This document shows positions 25,347 to 34,753 of a stretch of 64,000 nt of DNA, in pieces. Each line of letters starts with the position of its first letter. Within the stretch, counting starts at the first letter, position 1. The position numbers and the translations under genes are program-made. This stretch comes from Nocardia vinacea (GTDB taxonomy: Bacteria; Actinomycetota; Actinomycetes; Mycobacteriales; Mycobacteriaceae), in assembly GCF_035920345.1 (NCBI RefSeq), contig NZ_CP109149.1, positions 2,108,001 to 2,172,000 of the forward strand. Direction: 5' to 3'. The notes beneath the pieces are model-generated. The model searched no databases. It was given only the letters and a program-made list of their open reading frames with translations, and was not told the origin of the DNA.

Positions 25347-26318
25347 ATGGCACCAACGCTGCCCGCCGAACTCGCCCGCCTCGGTCCCGTCGCAGGCCTG
25401 CTCGAAACCAACGGGATCACCTCCGCTGCGGTCTATCCGGTCCCGGACGACCTCTTCGACATCCCCGCATGGGCGCGGCAGCACCGCGCGGAAATCCGGG
25501 CCCTGCTGGCCCGATTCGGGGTGGTCCTACTGCGCAATGTAACCGCGGAACTCGACCTCTTCGGACGAATCGTCGCCGCCATCGGCGGCGATCCGCTGCC
25601 CTACCGCGACCGGTCCACGCCCCGGTCGCACGTCGACGGCAACATCTACACCTCCACGGAATACCCGGCAGACCAACGGATTCCACTGCACAACGAAAAC
25701 TCTTACGCCGACGCCTGGCCCACGGTGCTGTTCTTCTTCTGCGAAGCACCCGCCCAACACGGCGGAGCGACGCCGGTCGCCGATAGTCGCGCGGTGTTCG
25801 ACCGGATCGACGCCGACATCCGCACGCGGTTCGCCGACGGCATTGTCTACACCAGGACCTACCGTGACGATTTGGGGTTGGGTTGGCAGGAAGCGTTCCA
25901 GACCGATTCGCGGTCCCGAGTCGAGGAGTATTGCGCCCGGCACGGCCAGCGATGCGAGTGGGACGGCCCGGTCCTGCGAACCCGGTTCCACCGGCCGAGT
26001 TGGCGTACCGAGCCGTCTTCCGGCAGCACGGTGTGGTTCAACCAAGCTCACTTGTTCCACGTGTCGGCGTTGGACGAGGAGATCCGCGAGGCACTGCTGC
26101 TGAGCTACCCCGACAGCGATCTCCCCCGCAACGCCTATCACGGCGACGGCAGTCCGCTGGCCGCGGGTGATCTCGGACGCATCGACGAGGTCTACCGGGA
26201 GTGTGCCCTCACGATCCCGTGGCGGCGCGGCGATCTGATGATGGTCGACAATATGGTTGCCGCGCACGGCCGCATGCCGTATCGCGGTGCACGCCGTGTG
26301 CTGGTGGCAATGACATGA
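25347..26318 (+). CDS. TauD/SyrP-like Fe(II)/2-oxoglutarate dioxygenase
   Basis: 323 residues. Residues about 95-140 carry IPLHNENSYADAWPTVLFFF, the H-x-E variant of the iron-binding H-x-D/E motif, followed by CEAPAQHGGATPVADSR. The distal iron His and co-substrate Arg are in AAHGRMPYRGARRVLVAM. This HNE..Y...WP...FFC..PA..GG.TP pattern is characteristic of SyrP-type enzymes that beta-hydroxylate carrier-bound Asp. Placed between the Asn-like A-PCP and the C-PCP-C gene, it most likely forms beta-hydroxy-Asn/Asp on the carrier. It overlaps the next gene by 4 bp (ATGA). Confidence 0.9.
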   Translation: MAPTLPAELARLGPVAGLLETNGITSAAVYPVPDDLFDIPAWARQHRAEIRALLARFGVVLLRNVTAELDLFGRIVAAIGGDPLPYRDRSTPRSHVDGNIYTSTEYPADQRIPLHNENSYADAWPTVLFFFCEAPAQHGGATPVADSRAVFDRIDADIRTRFADGIVYTRTYRDDLGLGWQEAFQTDSRSRVEEYCARHGQRCEWDGPVLRTRFHRPSWRTEPSSGSTVWFNQAHLFHVSALDEEIREALLLSYPDSDLPRNAYHGDGSPLAAGDLGRIDEVYRECALTIPWRRGDLMMVDNMVAAHGRMPYRGARRVLVAMT

Positions 26319-29227
26319 GCGGCGACATCACCGAACAGGGAGTGGCCGTCTACGCGGCGTCTTTCGGCCAGCGTCGGCTGTGGTACGCAGAGCGCCTGGA
26401 GCCCACGAGCCCGATCGCCAACGTGCCCTTGGCGATCCGCCTGCGTGGGCCCTTCGATCCCGCGACATGGCAGCGAGCAGTCGATGTGGTGGTGCAGCGG
26501 CACGATACGCTGCGCACCTTTCTCGCTGATCGCGGCGGGGCACCGGAACAGGTGGTCCTCGACGCCTGCCGGGTGCGCGTCGAAGTCGAAGAGATCCCCG
26601 AGTCGGACGCCCCGGACTTCCTGGACCGCGTTGCGACCACGCCCTTCGATCCGACGATCGCGCCACTGCTGCGCATCGCCCTCGCCCGCTTCGCCGACGA
26701 AGATCACCTGCTGGCGATCACCATGCATCATGCCGTCACCGACGGCTGGTCGTTTGGCGTGCTGCTACGCGAGCTTTCCGACAACTACGCCGCGATGCGC
26801 GCGGGCGCGACCACGGATCTGCCGGAATTGGCTGTGCAGTACGGCGATTACGCCGAGTGGCAGCAGGATGCTGTCGCAGCGGGCCGGTGGGCGGATCAGG
26901 CCGACTTCTGGCACGCCGAACTCGCGGACGTGCCGCTCCTGCTGGATTTGCCGACCGACCGCCAACGGCCATCGGTGCGATCATCGGCAGGCGAAGCAAT
27001 TGCGTTCATGGTGCCCGCGCCGACCGTCGCGGGCATTCGGGAGGCGGCGCGTCGACTCGGCGGTACCGTGCATATGGCGCTGATGGCCGCGTTCCAGGCG
27101 CTGCTCGCCGACATCGCCGGCCAGGACCGGTTCGTCGTCGGCACGGCGGTGTCCGGCCGCAGTCCCGCGTCGGTGGAGAACCTGATCGGGTTCTTTGTCA
27201 ATACCCTTCCCGTCAAGGCGGATTGTTCGGGCAGGCCAACGTTCCAGGAGCTGTTCGGCCGGGTTCGGGAACAGCTGCTGCGTGCCTACGCCCATCAGGA
27301 CCTGCCGCTGGAGCACATCGTGGATGCCGTGCGCCCGCCACGGGATCCGGCGCGCACTCCGCTGTTCCAGGCCATTCTCACTTACGGCCCGCACCCGCTT
27401 GCCGAACTGCGCCTGCCCGATGTCGAGCCGGAGTACGTCTCCGTCGCCCCCTCCGGCGGCTGCCACTCCGACCTCGACCTCATCGTCTACGACGATGGAA
27501 AACACTTGCAGGGCTACCTGATTCGACCCGCCCGGCTCATCGACCACGAACGTGCTTCCGAATGGGTGGCGGAACTGCTGGGACTGCTGGCTGATATCGC
27601 GGCCGGGGTGAACCGTGTGCTCTGCACGGACGCCCGTCCAACGCCGACGATCCAATCCCGAGAAGCCACTCCCTCCGACGCGGCGACCGCCAACGGTCCG
27701 CGAACCGACCTGCAGCGGTTTGTCGCCGACATCTGGGCGCAGTTGCTGGGCCTGGACTACGTCGGTGTGCACGACGACCTGTTCGCCTGCGGCGGCGACT
27801 CGCTGCAGGCCATTCGGCTGCTGAGCCGGGTCGAAACCGGGACCGGACGCAGTATCGGGCTGGCCGATTTCCTCCGCACGCCAACCGTCGCCGGACTCGC
27901 CGCGCTGCTGGCCACGAATACCGCTGCGGCCGAACCGACTTCAGTGCCGTTGGGCCTATCCGAGCGCAATCCCGCACGTGTGTCCTATGGTCAGCACCGC
28001 CTCTGGTTCATGCAGCGGCTGGAGCCTGACAGCACCGTCTACACCGTGCCGGTGGCCGCCAGAGTGCGGGGCGCATTGGATCTCGCGGCGCTGCGACGGG
28101 CAGTCGAGGTGATCGTGGCGAGGCACGATGTCCTCCGGACGCGCTTTGCCGACACCGGGAGCATCCCCGAACAGATCGTGGAAGCCGACTCCCGGGTATC
28201 GCTCGAGGTCGAAGATGTGGCCGAGGCTGCCGCAGCGGATTTCGTCGGCAGAGTCACCGACACCCCATTCGACCTGACAACGCTCCCATTGCTCCGCATC
28301 GCCGTCGCGAGATTCGACGCCGCCAATCATCTGCTGGTCATCGCAATGCACCATGCCATCACCGACGGCTGGTCCATCGACCTCCTGTTCCGCGAATTGT
28401 CGCTCTGCTACGACGCTTTCCAGGCAGGGACCATGCCCGTACTGCCGGACATCCCGATCCGGTACGGCGATTACGCGGAATGGCAGCGCGCCATGGTCGA
28501 GGCGCGACAGTGGGATGCCCAGGCGTCGTTCTGGCGGACCGAACTCGCCGACTGGCCGCTGACACTGGACCTGCCGACCGACCGACCGCGACCGGCCATA
28601 CGGACCGCACAGGGACAATCCCTGCATTTCCTGGTCCCCGCGGCCACCACCGCCGGGATACGCGCGGCTGCCAGACGATGCGGCGGCACCGTGCACATGG
28701 TGCTGATGGCCGCGTTCCAGGCAGTGCTCGCCGAACTCAGCGGACAGGATCGATTCGTCGTCGGCACCGCGGTGTCGGGACGTGGCCCTGCCGCGGTCGA
28801 CAATGTCGTCGGATTCTTCGTCAACACCATCCCGGTCAAGGCGGACTGTTCGGGCGCACCCGACCGGCCGCAGCTGTTCAACCGGGTCCGGCGCAACCTG
28901 TTGCGCGCCTATGCGAATCAGGATCTTCCCCTGGAGCACATCGTCGACGCCGTACGTCCGCGCCGCGACCTCGGCCGCACTCCGCTCTTCCAGGCCGTCC
29001 TGACCTTCGCAACCGACCCTTGCGCCGAATTGCGTCTCGGCGCAACGCAGGTCGAATCGCGTCCGGTGCTGCAAGACGCCGCGCGCACCGATCTCACGGT
29101 GGAGATCCACGACACCACACCAACTTTGGACGGCGTAGTGGAGTTCAGCACCGACCTATTCGACTCCGTGACCGTCGCCTCGTTCATCGACCAACTGCTC
29201 GAGGAGCTCGCCCAGTGGAACCGCTGA
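26315..29227 (+). CDS. NRPS C-PCP-C protein
   Basis: 970 residues, no adenylation domain. C1 at 10-440 with MHHAVTDGWS (His-His at 138-139); PCP at about 465-535 with Ser496 in CGGDSLQAIR; C2 at about 550-965 with MHHAITDGWS (His-His at 679-680). Both catalytic HHxxxDG motifs are intact. Both C domains begin with the usual SFGQRRLWY/SYGQHRLWFMQRLEP motif and are similar to each other, suggesting duplication. The internal carrier must be loaded in trans, most plausibly by the stand-alone A-MbtH protein. The final C domain has no carrier in cis and pairs with the small PCP encoded next. Confidence 0.93.
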   Translation: MSGDITEQGVAVYAASFGQRRLWYAERLEPTSPIANVPLAIRLRGPFDPATWQRAVDVVVQRHDTLRTFLADRGGAPEQVVLDACRVRVEVEEIPESDAPDFLDRVATTPFDPTIAPLLRIALARFADEDHLLAITMHHAVTDGWSFGVLLRELSDNYAAMRAGATTDLPELAVQYGDYAEWQQDAVAAGRWADQADFWHAELADVPLLLDLPTDRQRPSVRSSAGEAIAFMVPAPTVAGIREAARRLGGTVHMALMAAFQALLADIAGQDRFVVGTAVSGRSPASVENLIGFFVNTLPVKADCSGRPTFQELFGRVREQLLRAYAHQDLPLEHIVDAVRPPRDPARTPLFQAILTYGPHPLAELRLPDVEPEYVSVAPSGGCHSDLDLIVYDDGKHLQGYLIRPARLIDHERASEWVAELLGLLADIAAGVNRVLCTDARPTPTIQSREATPSDAATANGPRTDLQRFVADIWAQLLGLDYVGVHDDLFACGGDSLQAIRLLSRVETGTGRSIGLADFLRTPTVAGLAALLATNTAAAEPTSVPLGLSERNPARVSYGQHRLWFMQRLEPDSTVYTVPVAARVRGALDLAALRRAVEVIVARHDVLRTRFADTGSIPEQIVEADSRVSLEVEDVAEAAAADFVGRVTDTPFDLTTLPLLRIAVARFDAANHLLVIAMHHAITDGWSIDLLFRELSLCYDAFQAGTMPVLPDIPIRYGDYAEWQRAMVEARQWDAQASFWRTELADWPLTLDLPTDRPRPAIRTAQGQSLHFLVPAATTAGIRAAARRCGGTVHMVLMAAFQAVLAELSGQDRFVVGTAVSGRGPAAVDNVVGFFVNTIPVKADCSGAPDRPQLFNRVRRNLLRAYANQDLPLEHIVDAVRPRRDLGRTPLFQAVLTFATDPCAELRLGATQVESRPVLQDAARTDLTVEIHDTTPTLDGVVEFSTDLFDSVTVASFIDQLLEELAQWNR

Positions 29228-29466
29228 CCGATACGACCTGCGCCGGAATTACCGCATATCTCACCCGAATGTGGTGCACGATCCTCGATCTCGACGCGGT
29301 CGACCCCGATGACAACTTCTTCGACCTGGGCGGGACGTCCTTCCAACTGCTCATGGTGAAGGACCGCCTCGACACCGAGTTGGGCATCACCACCGAGCTG
29401 ATGAGTTTCTTCCGTCATCCCACGGTGGCGGAGCTGGCCGACTACCTCTACGGGAGGACACGATGA
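29215..29466 (+). CDS. Free-standing peptidyl carrier protein
   Basis: 83 residues from GTG 29215, overlapping the C-PCP-C stop by 13 bp. Carrier fold with the phosphopantetheine attachment Ser in DPDDNFFDLGGTSFQLLMVK and a terminal FFRHPTVAELADYL helix. It receives the acceptor residue for the last C domain of the preceding protein and passes the chain to the following KS. It is loaded in trans by an adenylation domain elsewhere in the cluster. Its stop overlaps the PKS start (ATGA). Confidence 0.9.
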   Translation: MEPLTDTTCAGITAYLTRMWCTILDLDAVDPDDNFFDLGGTSFQLLMVKDRLDTELGITTELMSFFRHPTVAELADYLYGRTR

Positions 29467-32400
29467 CGGCGGACGACGCAATCGCGGTGGTGGGTATGGC
29501 GGGCCGTTTTCCGGGCGCCGCCGACGTGGCCGAGTTGTGGCGAAACCTGGTGGCGGGCAAGGAATCTCTGATCCGCCCGGCAACCGGCACACCGGGAGAC
29601 GCCTACGGTGTACTGGCGGATATCGACCTGTTCGACGCCGAGTTCTTCAAGGTCGCACCGGCCGAGGCCGAACTCCTCGATCCACAGCACCGGCTGTTCC
29701 TCGAATGCGCGTGGCATGCCTTGGAGCACGCCGGCTGCCCTCCGGACCGCTATGGCGCGCAGACCGGAGTCTTCGCCTCCGCCAGCCCGAGCACATACCT
29801 GCTCCGGACCCTGCTCACCCGATTCCAACACGCGAATCCCACCGAGCAGCACCGCATCCTGCTGGCCACCGACAAGGACTACCTCGCGACCCGCACCTCC
29901 TACAAGCTCGACCTACAGGGCCCCAGCATCGGCGTACAGACGGCGTGCTCGTCGTCGCTGGTCGCGGTGCACCTGGCGGCCCGCGCGCTGGCCGCGGGCG
30001 ACTGCGGGGTCGCGGTGGTGGGCGCCGCCACCGTATTCCTTCCGCAAGTGACCCTGCAAGAGCATGTGGACGGCGCCATCATCTCCGCCGATGGGCACTG
30101 CCGCCCGTTCGACGCCGCCGCTACCGGCGCGGTCGGCGGCAACGGAGTGGCCGCGGTGGTGCTGCGCCGCGTCGCCGACGCCGTCCGCGACGGCAATCCG
30201 ATTCGTGCGGTGATCCTTGGTTCCGCGGTCGAGAACGACGGGCGGCGCAAGGTCGGCTACGCCGCGCCCGGCTGGGAAGGCCAAGTTCGGACCGTATCCC
30301 GCGCGCTCGAGCGCGCGGGCGTCGCGAGTACCGATATCGGATATGTTGAGGCCCACGGCACCGGCACGCCGATCGGCGATCCGCTGGAAGTATCGGCGCT
30401 GGCCGAGGCGTTCGGGCGGCGCCGCGACGGTGCGGCGGCACCCGGCGACTGTCTGCTCGGTTCGGTCAAGTCGAACATCGGACATCTGGACGCCACCGCG
30501 GGCGTGACCGGCCTCATCAAGGCGGTGCTCGCGCTGGAGCACGGAATCATCCCGGGCACAGTGCATTTCCGGGAGCCGAACCCGAACTTCGAGTGGGATC
30601 GGTCCCCGTTCGCCGTCAACGCGTCGGCGGTGGAGTGGACGCAATCCCGCGGGGACCGCCACTGCGGCGTAAGCAGTCTCGGAATCGGCGGCACCAATGC
30701 CCATGTGGTGCTGGCGGGTTGGGCCGAATCCGCACGCATGCGCGTCGAACGTTCGTGTCATGTGCTGACGTTCTCGGCGCACTCCGCTGCCGCCCTGGCA
30801 GCCCGGACCCGGGACCTGCGCGCACGCCTGGAGGCCGACCATGACGCCGATCCGGCCAATATCGCTCGCACCATCCAGGTCGGCCGCAGTGCACTGCCGC
30901 ACCGTCGTTTCGTGATCGCGCACAATCGCTCCGAACTGGTTACGGCGCTCACCGATACGGCGGCGGTCGGCACGCGTGCGGCGTCGAAGGCAAAGGTAGC
31001 GTTCCTTTTTCCCGGACACGGCGGACAGTATCCCGATGTCGGTGCCCGGCTGTGGCCTGACTTCGAGGTTTTCCGTACCGCGCACCAGGAGTGCCTGGAC
31101 CTGTTGGACGCCGCTTCCGATCGATCACTGAAAACATTGCTCTCCGAAGCGGATCGCGTGGACGACACGCTGGTCGCGCAACCCGCACTCTTCGCGGTCG
31201 AATACGCACTCGCCCGCACCTGGCTGCATCTCGGTGTGCGTCCGGCGAGCATGATCGGCCACAGCCTCGGCGAATATGTAGCGGCGGTGATCGCGGACGT
31301 GATGACCGCCGAGGACGCGGCGCGGCTGGTGGTGGCCCGTGCGGAGCTGATGCAGAAGCTCGCGCCGGGGGCCATGCTTGCCGCCGCCATCAGCGAGGAA
31401 GACGCCGCTCGGTTCGTTGCCGCGGGGGCGGATGTGGCGGCCGTCAACGCCGCGAAATCATGTGTGCTTTCGGGTTCCGTCCAGGTCGTCGACGCGATCT
31501 CCGAGGACCTGGCCAGTGCGGGCATACCCTTCCGACGCCTGGCGGTGTCGCGGGCCTTCCACAGTCGGATGACCGACACCTGCCTCGATGGCCTGCGTGC
31601 GCAGGTGTCCCGAATCGTCTTGCAGCCGCCGAAGATTCCCTTCGCGTCGAATGTCACCGGCACCTGGATCACCGACGAGCAGGCGACGAGTCCGGACTAC
31701 TGGGTCGAACAAACGCGGCGCACCGTGCGGTTCGCCGAAGGTTTGGCCACGGTATTCGCGTCGGGTCCGAATGCGGTGGTGGAATTGGGGCCCGGTCGTG
31801 CACTGAGCAGGCTGGCACAGCGCGATCCGGCGCGGCCGGAAGGACTTCAGGTCCTCGCGTCCCTGCCCGCGCCCAGCGACAAAGAGTCCGAATCCGAGTG
31901 CCTGTCAAGGGCGTTGGCAGCGGCGTGGACTGCGGGTGCTCCCGTCGACTGGTCGGCGCTCTGGGAGCACGAACGGCCGTGGACCGCGGTCGACCTGCCT
32001 GCCTACCCGTTCCAACGCACCCGCCATTGGCCCTCCGACGCGCCCGAGGAATCCAGCGCCGCACCGGCCGCGCAACCAGTGACCGGCCCGCAACGGTCCC
32101 GCTCGGACACCGGGGAGCTGCTCGTGGCAGTTCGCTGCACCTACACGGATACGATCGGACGTCCGCTCGACGACACCGCGAACTTCTTCGACGCGGGCGG
32201 AGATTCGTTGGTGGCAGTCCAGGCGGTATTGGCGTTGCGCGCCAGCCTGGGCCGGGAGCTGTCGTTGCGCGAATTCGTCGACAACCCCACTATCGAGCAG
32301 CTGACAGCCCTGCTGACCGACCGTGAAACCCCCGTCCCCACATCCCGACCAGCCGTGACGGCACCTTCCACCGATCCGGCGGCCCAGACCTGTCCGGCGA

Positions 32401-33509
32401 CACCGACGGTATCCGTGCGCGACAGTGCCTCCGCAGCACCCGGACCGCGGTCGGGCCCGGAGTTCAGCGTGTTCTTCTTCTCAGCCGACTCCGTCGAGGG
32501 TGACCGCTACGGGCTGATCCTCGACTCCGCGCAGCGCGCCGACGAACTCGGCTACACCGCGATCTGGACGCCGGAACGTCACTTCCACCAATTCGGCGAC
32601 CTGTTTCCGAACCCCTCGGTGCTGGCGGCGGGAATCGCGACCCGTACCAACAGGATTCACCTGCGTGCGGGCAGTGTTGTTGCGCCACTGCATCATCCGG
32701 CACGAGTCGCCGAGGAGTGGGCGATCGTGGACAACCTCTCGGGCGGCCGGGTCGGACTCGGATTCGCGCCGGGATTCGTGCCGCTGGACTTCGTCTTCAG
32801 CCAGGCCTCCTACGAGCGCAAGCAACACATCATGCTGGACCGCGTCGAGAAGGTACGCAAGCTATGGCGCGGCGAATCGATCGAGGACGTCAACGGTTTG
32901 GGTGAGCGGGTGCGTCTGCGCACCTTCCCCCGGCCGGTCCAGCCCGAGCTACCGGTGTGGCTTACCGCGGCCACCAACCCGGCGACCTTCGCCGCGGCGG
33001 GGCGGTCGGGCTACAACGTGCTCACCGCGCTGATCAACCTGGACGTCAACGAATTGGAACAGCGGATCGTCGCCTATCGCGCCGGACGCGCGGAGAGCGG
33101 CCTCGACCCGGCCGCGGGCATTGTTACCGTCATGGTGCACGCTTACCTGGGCGCGGGTGACGACGACGAGGTACGGGCGGTGGTGGAGCGCCCCTTCCGC
33201 GAATACCTCTGGGCGAACTCGGAAATCATCAAGTCCGCGGCCAGGGCGGTGCTCGGTGACCTCGACCTGGATCAGCTCACGGCCGCTGACCGGGAAACCC
33301 TGATGGACTTCGCTTTCGCGCGGTACTGGGGATCGAGCGCGCTGCTCGGCGGCGCGGACACCTTCCGCATCCGGGCACAGCGACTAGCGGATATGGGTGT
33401 CGACGAGATTGCCTGCCTGGTGGACTTCGGCCTCGACCGTGACACCGTAGTCGCCGGCTTGGAACGCATCGCCGAAACGATGGCGCTGCGGGCCGTGCCC
33501 CAGGTATGA
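29463..33509 (+). CDS. Type I PKS KS-AT-ACP fused to a luciferase-like monooxygenase
   Basis: 1348 residues. KS at 5-420: Cys162 in TACSSSL, His in EAHGTGTPIGDP and SNIGHLDATAG. AT at about 515-800: Ser601 in GHSLGEYVAA, with AFHS malonyl-type motif. ACP at about 880-955 with Ser915 in DAGGDSLVAVQ. From about 998 to the end is a bacterial luciferase-like domain (EFSVFFFSADSV, YTAIWTPERHFHQFG, DNLSGGRVGLGFAPGF) of the FMN-dependent MupA/Atu3671 type found inside NRPS/PKS proteins. It adds one malonate unit to the peptide and then probably hydroxylates the carrier-bound chain. There is no KR, DH or TE, so the beta-keto group would remain. Confidence 0.93.
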   Translation: MTADDAIAVVGMAGRFPGAADVAELWRNLVAGKESLIRPATGTPGDAYGVLADIDLFDAEFFKVAPAEAELLDPQHRLFLECAWHALEHAGCPPDRYGAQTGVFASASPSTYLLRTLLTRFQHANPTEQHRILLATDKDYLATRTSYKLDLQGPSIGVQTACSSSLVAVHLAARALAAGDCGVAVVGAATVFLPQVTLQEHVDGAIISADGHCRPFDAAATGAVGGNGVAAVVLRRVADAVRDGNPIRAVILGSAVENDGRRKVGYAAPGWEGQVRTVSRALERAGVASTDIGYVEAHGTGTPIGDPLEVSALAEAFGRRRDGAAAPGDCLLGSVKSNIGHLDATAGVTGLIKAVLALEHGIIPGTVHFREPNPNFEWDRSPFAVNASAVEWTQSRGDRHCGVSSLGIGGTNAHVVLAGWAESARMRVERSCHVLTFSAHSAAALAARTRDLRARLEADHDADPANIARTIQVGRSALPHRRFVIAHNRSELVTALTDTAAVGTRAASKAKVAFLFPGHGGQYPDVGARLWPDFEVFRTAHQECLDLLDAASDRSLKTLLSEADRVDDTLVAQPALFAVEYALARTWLHLGVRPASMIGHSLGEYVAAVIADVMTAEDAARLVVARAELMQKLAPGAMLAAAISEEDAARFVAAGADVAAVNAAKSCVLSGSVQVVDAISEDLASAGIPFRRLAVSRAFHSRMTDTCLDGLRAQVSRIVLQPPKIPFASNVTGTWITDEQATSPDYWVEQTRRTVRFAEGLATVFASGPNAVVELGPGRALSRLAQRDPARPEGLQVLASLPAPSDKESESECLSRALAAAWTAGAPVDWSALWEHERPWTAVDLPAYPFQRTRHWPSDAPEESSAAPAAQPVTGPQRSRSDTGELLVAVRCTYTDTIGRPLDDTANFFDAGGDSLVAVQAVLALRASLGRELSLREFVDNPTIEQLTALLTDRETPVPTSRPAVTAPSTDPAAQTCPATPTVSVRDSASAAPGPRSGPEFSVFFFSADSVEGDRYGLILDSAQRADELGYTAIWTPERHFHQFGDLFPNPSVLAAGIATRTNRIHLRAGSVVAPLHHPARVAEEWAIVDNLSGGRVGLGFAPGFVPLDFVFSQASYERKQHIMLDRVEKVRKLWRGESIEDVNGLGERVRLRTFPRPVQPELPVWLTAATNPATFAAAGRSGYNVLTALINLDVNELEQRIVAYRAGRAESGLDPAAGIVTVMVHAYLGAGDDDEVRAVVERPFREYLWANSEIIKSAARAVLGDLDLDQLTAADRETLMDFAFARYWGSSALLGGADTFRIRAQRLADMGVDEIACLVDFGLDRDTVVAGLERIAETMALRAVPQV

Positions 33510-34753
33510 CGCCGCGCCCACCTGCGCGCGCATGGCCGGGCCAGGTGCGGATTTTTCTCGGCGGCCAAGCGGTGTCGCTACTGGGCGACGGACTCGCCCT
33601 GTTGGTGGTCCCGCTGTTGGCCCTCGAAATGAGCAGCAGCCCAGTGGTTTCCGGAATATCTGCGGCCACGGTCACCATCGGCTACCTCTGTGTCGGCGTA
33701 CCCGCCGGAGTCGTCGTCGACCGGTTCGGTCCGTGGCGGGTGCTCGTCGCCATGGACGCGCTGCGTGCCGTGCTGTTCACCGCGCTCTACGCGCTGGCCG
33801 TAACCGATCTCCTGACCGTGCCACTGCTGCTCACACTGGGTCTCATAGCAGGCGCGAGTCATGTGTTCTTCGAGACCGCGGTCACCGTGGCGGTGAAGGA
33901 TCTGTGCGCCGATCGCGATCTGCTCCGAGCCAACTCGGTGCTCGAAGTGAGCAGTCAGCTCGCCCTGGTACTCGGTCCGGCCACCGTCGGCGCGCTGGCC
34001 GCCACGGTCGGTCTGGATGCCGCCTTGCTCGCCAACGCCATAACCTTCCTGGCGTCGCTGGCGAGCCTGCTCGCCGTGTGGTCGCTCCGGTCTCCCGTGC
34101 CGCCGCTGGTGTCCCCGCTGCGAATTGGTGCCATCTGGCGGGAATTCCGCGACGGATTGCGGTATCTGCTGTCGATCCGAATTCTCGTGGTGTTGACCGC
34201 TCTGCAGATGGTGGTGAATTTCGGTCTGGCCGTGGAGAAGCTGCTCTTCTTCTACGCCAAGGACACACTCGGGCTGGCCACCTCGCTGGTGAGTGTGGTG
34301 GTGGCCGCCGGTGGCGTGGGCGGGCTCGTCGGCGCGCTGATAGCGCCATGGCTCGGACATCGGCTCGGACATCTGCGGGTGTTCGCCGGTGGCGTGGTGC
34401 TCGCCGGAATCGCCACGGCCGCAATGAGTCTGGCGCACACGTGGCCGGTGCTGGCGGCGGCGAACGCGGTCTACCTCTGGGCATTGGTCACCGCGAGCCT
34501 GGTGAATCGCACCCAGCGGCAACTGATGGTGCGTGCCGACATGCTCGGGCGGGTGACCAGCACCGTGAAACTGCTGTTCCTGGCGGTAGATCCACTAGGC
34601 GTATTGGTCGCGGGAAGTCTCACGCTCGCGCTCGGCGGCGATCCCAGGTTCGTATTTCTCGGCGCGGGGACGCTCGTGGCGGGCGCGGCGATCGCGGCAT
34701 GGTATTCCGGACTGCGGGCCTATCGCCGCGCCGCGATCAGCAATCTGCGGTAG
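33506..34753 (+). CDS. MFS exporter
   Basis: 415 residues, about twelve hydrophobic helices, with the MFS signature between helices 2 and 3 (GVVVDRFGPWRVLVAMD). Related to the EntS/tetracycline-type drug and siderophore exporters. Overlaps the PKS stop by 4 bp, so it is the last gene of the operon and probably exports the product. Its 3' end overlaps that of the opposing methyltransferase gene by 34 bp. Confidence 0.9.
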   Translation: MTPRPPARAWPGQVRIFLGGQAVSLLGDGLALLVVPLLALEMSSSPVVSGISAATVTIGYLCVGVPAGVVVDRFGPWRVLVAMDALRAVLFTALYALAVTDLLTVPLLLTLGLIAGASHVFFETAVTVAVKDLCADRDLLRANSVLEVSSQLALVLGPATVGALAATVGLDAALLANAITFLASLASLLAVWSLRSPVPPLVSPLRIGAIWREFRDGLRYLLSIRILVVLTALQMVVNFGLAVEKLLFFYAKDTLGLATSLVSVVVAAGGVGGLVGALIAPWLGHRLGHLRVFAGGVVLAGIATAAMSLAHTWPVLAAANAVYLWALVTASLVNRTQRQLMVRADMLGRVTSTVKLLFLAVDPLGVLVAGSLTLALGGDPRFVFLGAGTLVAGAAIAAWYSGLRAYRRAAISNLR

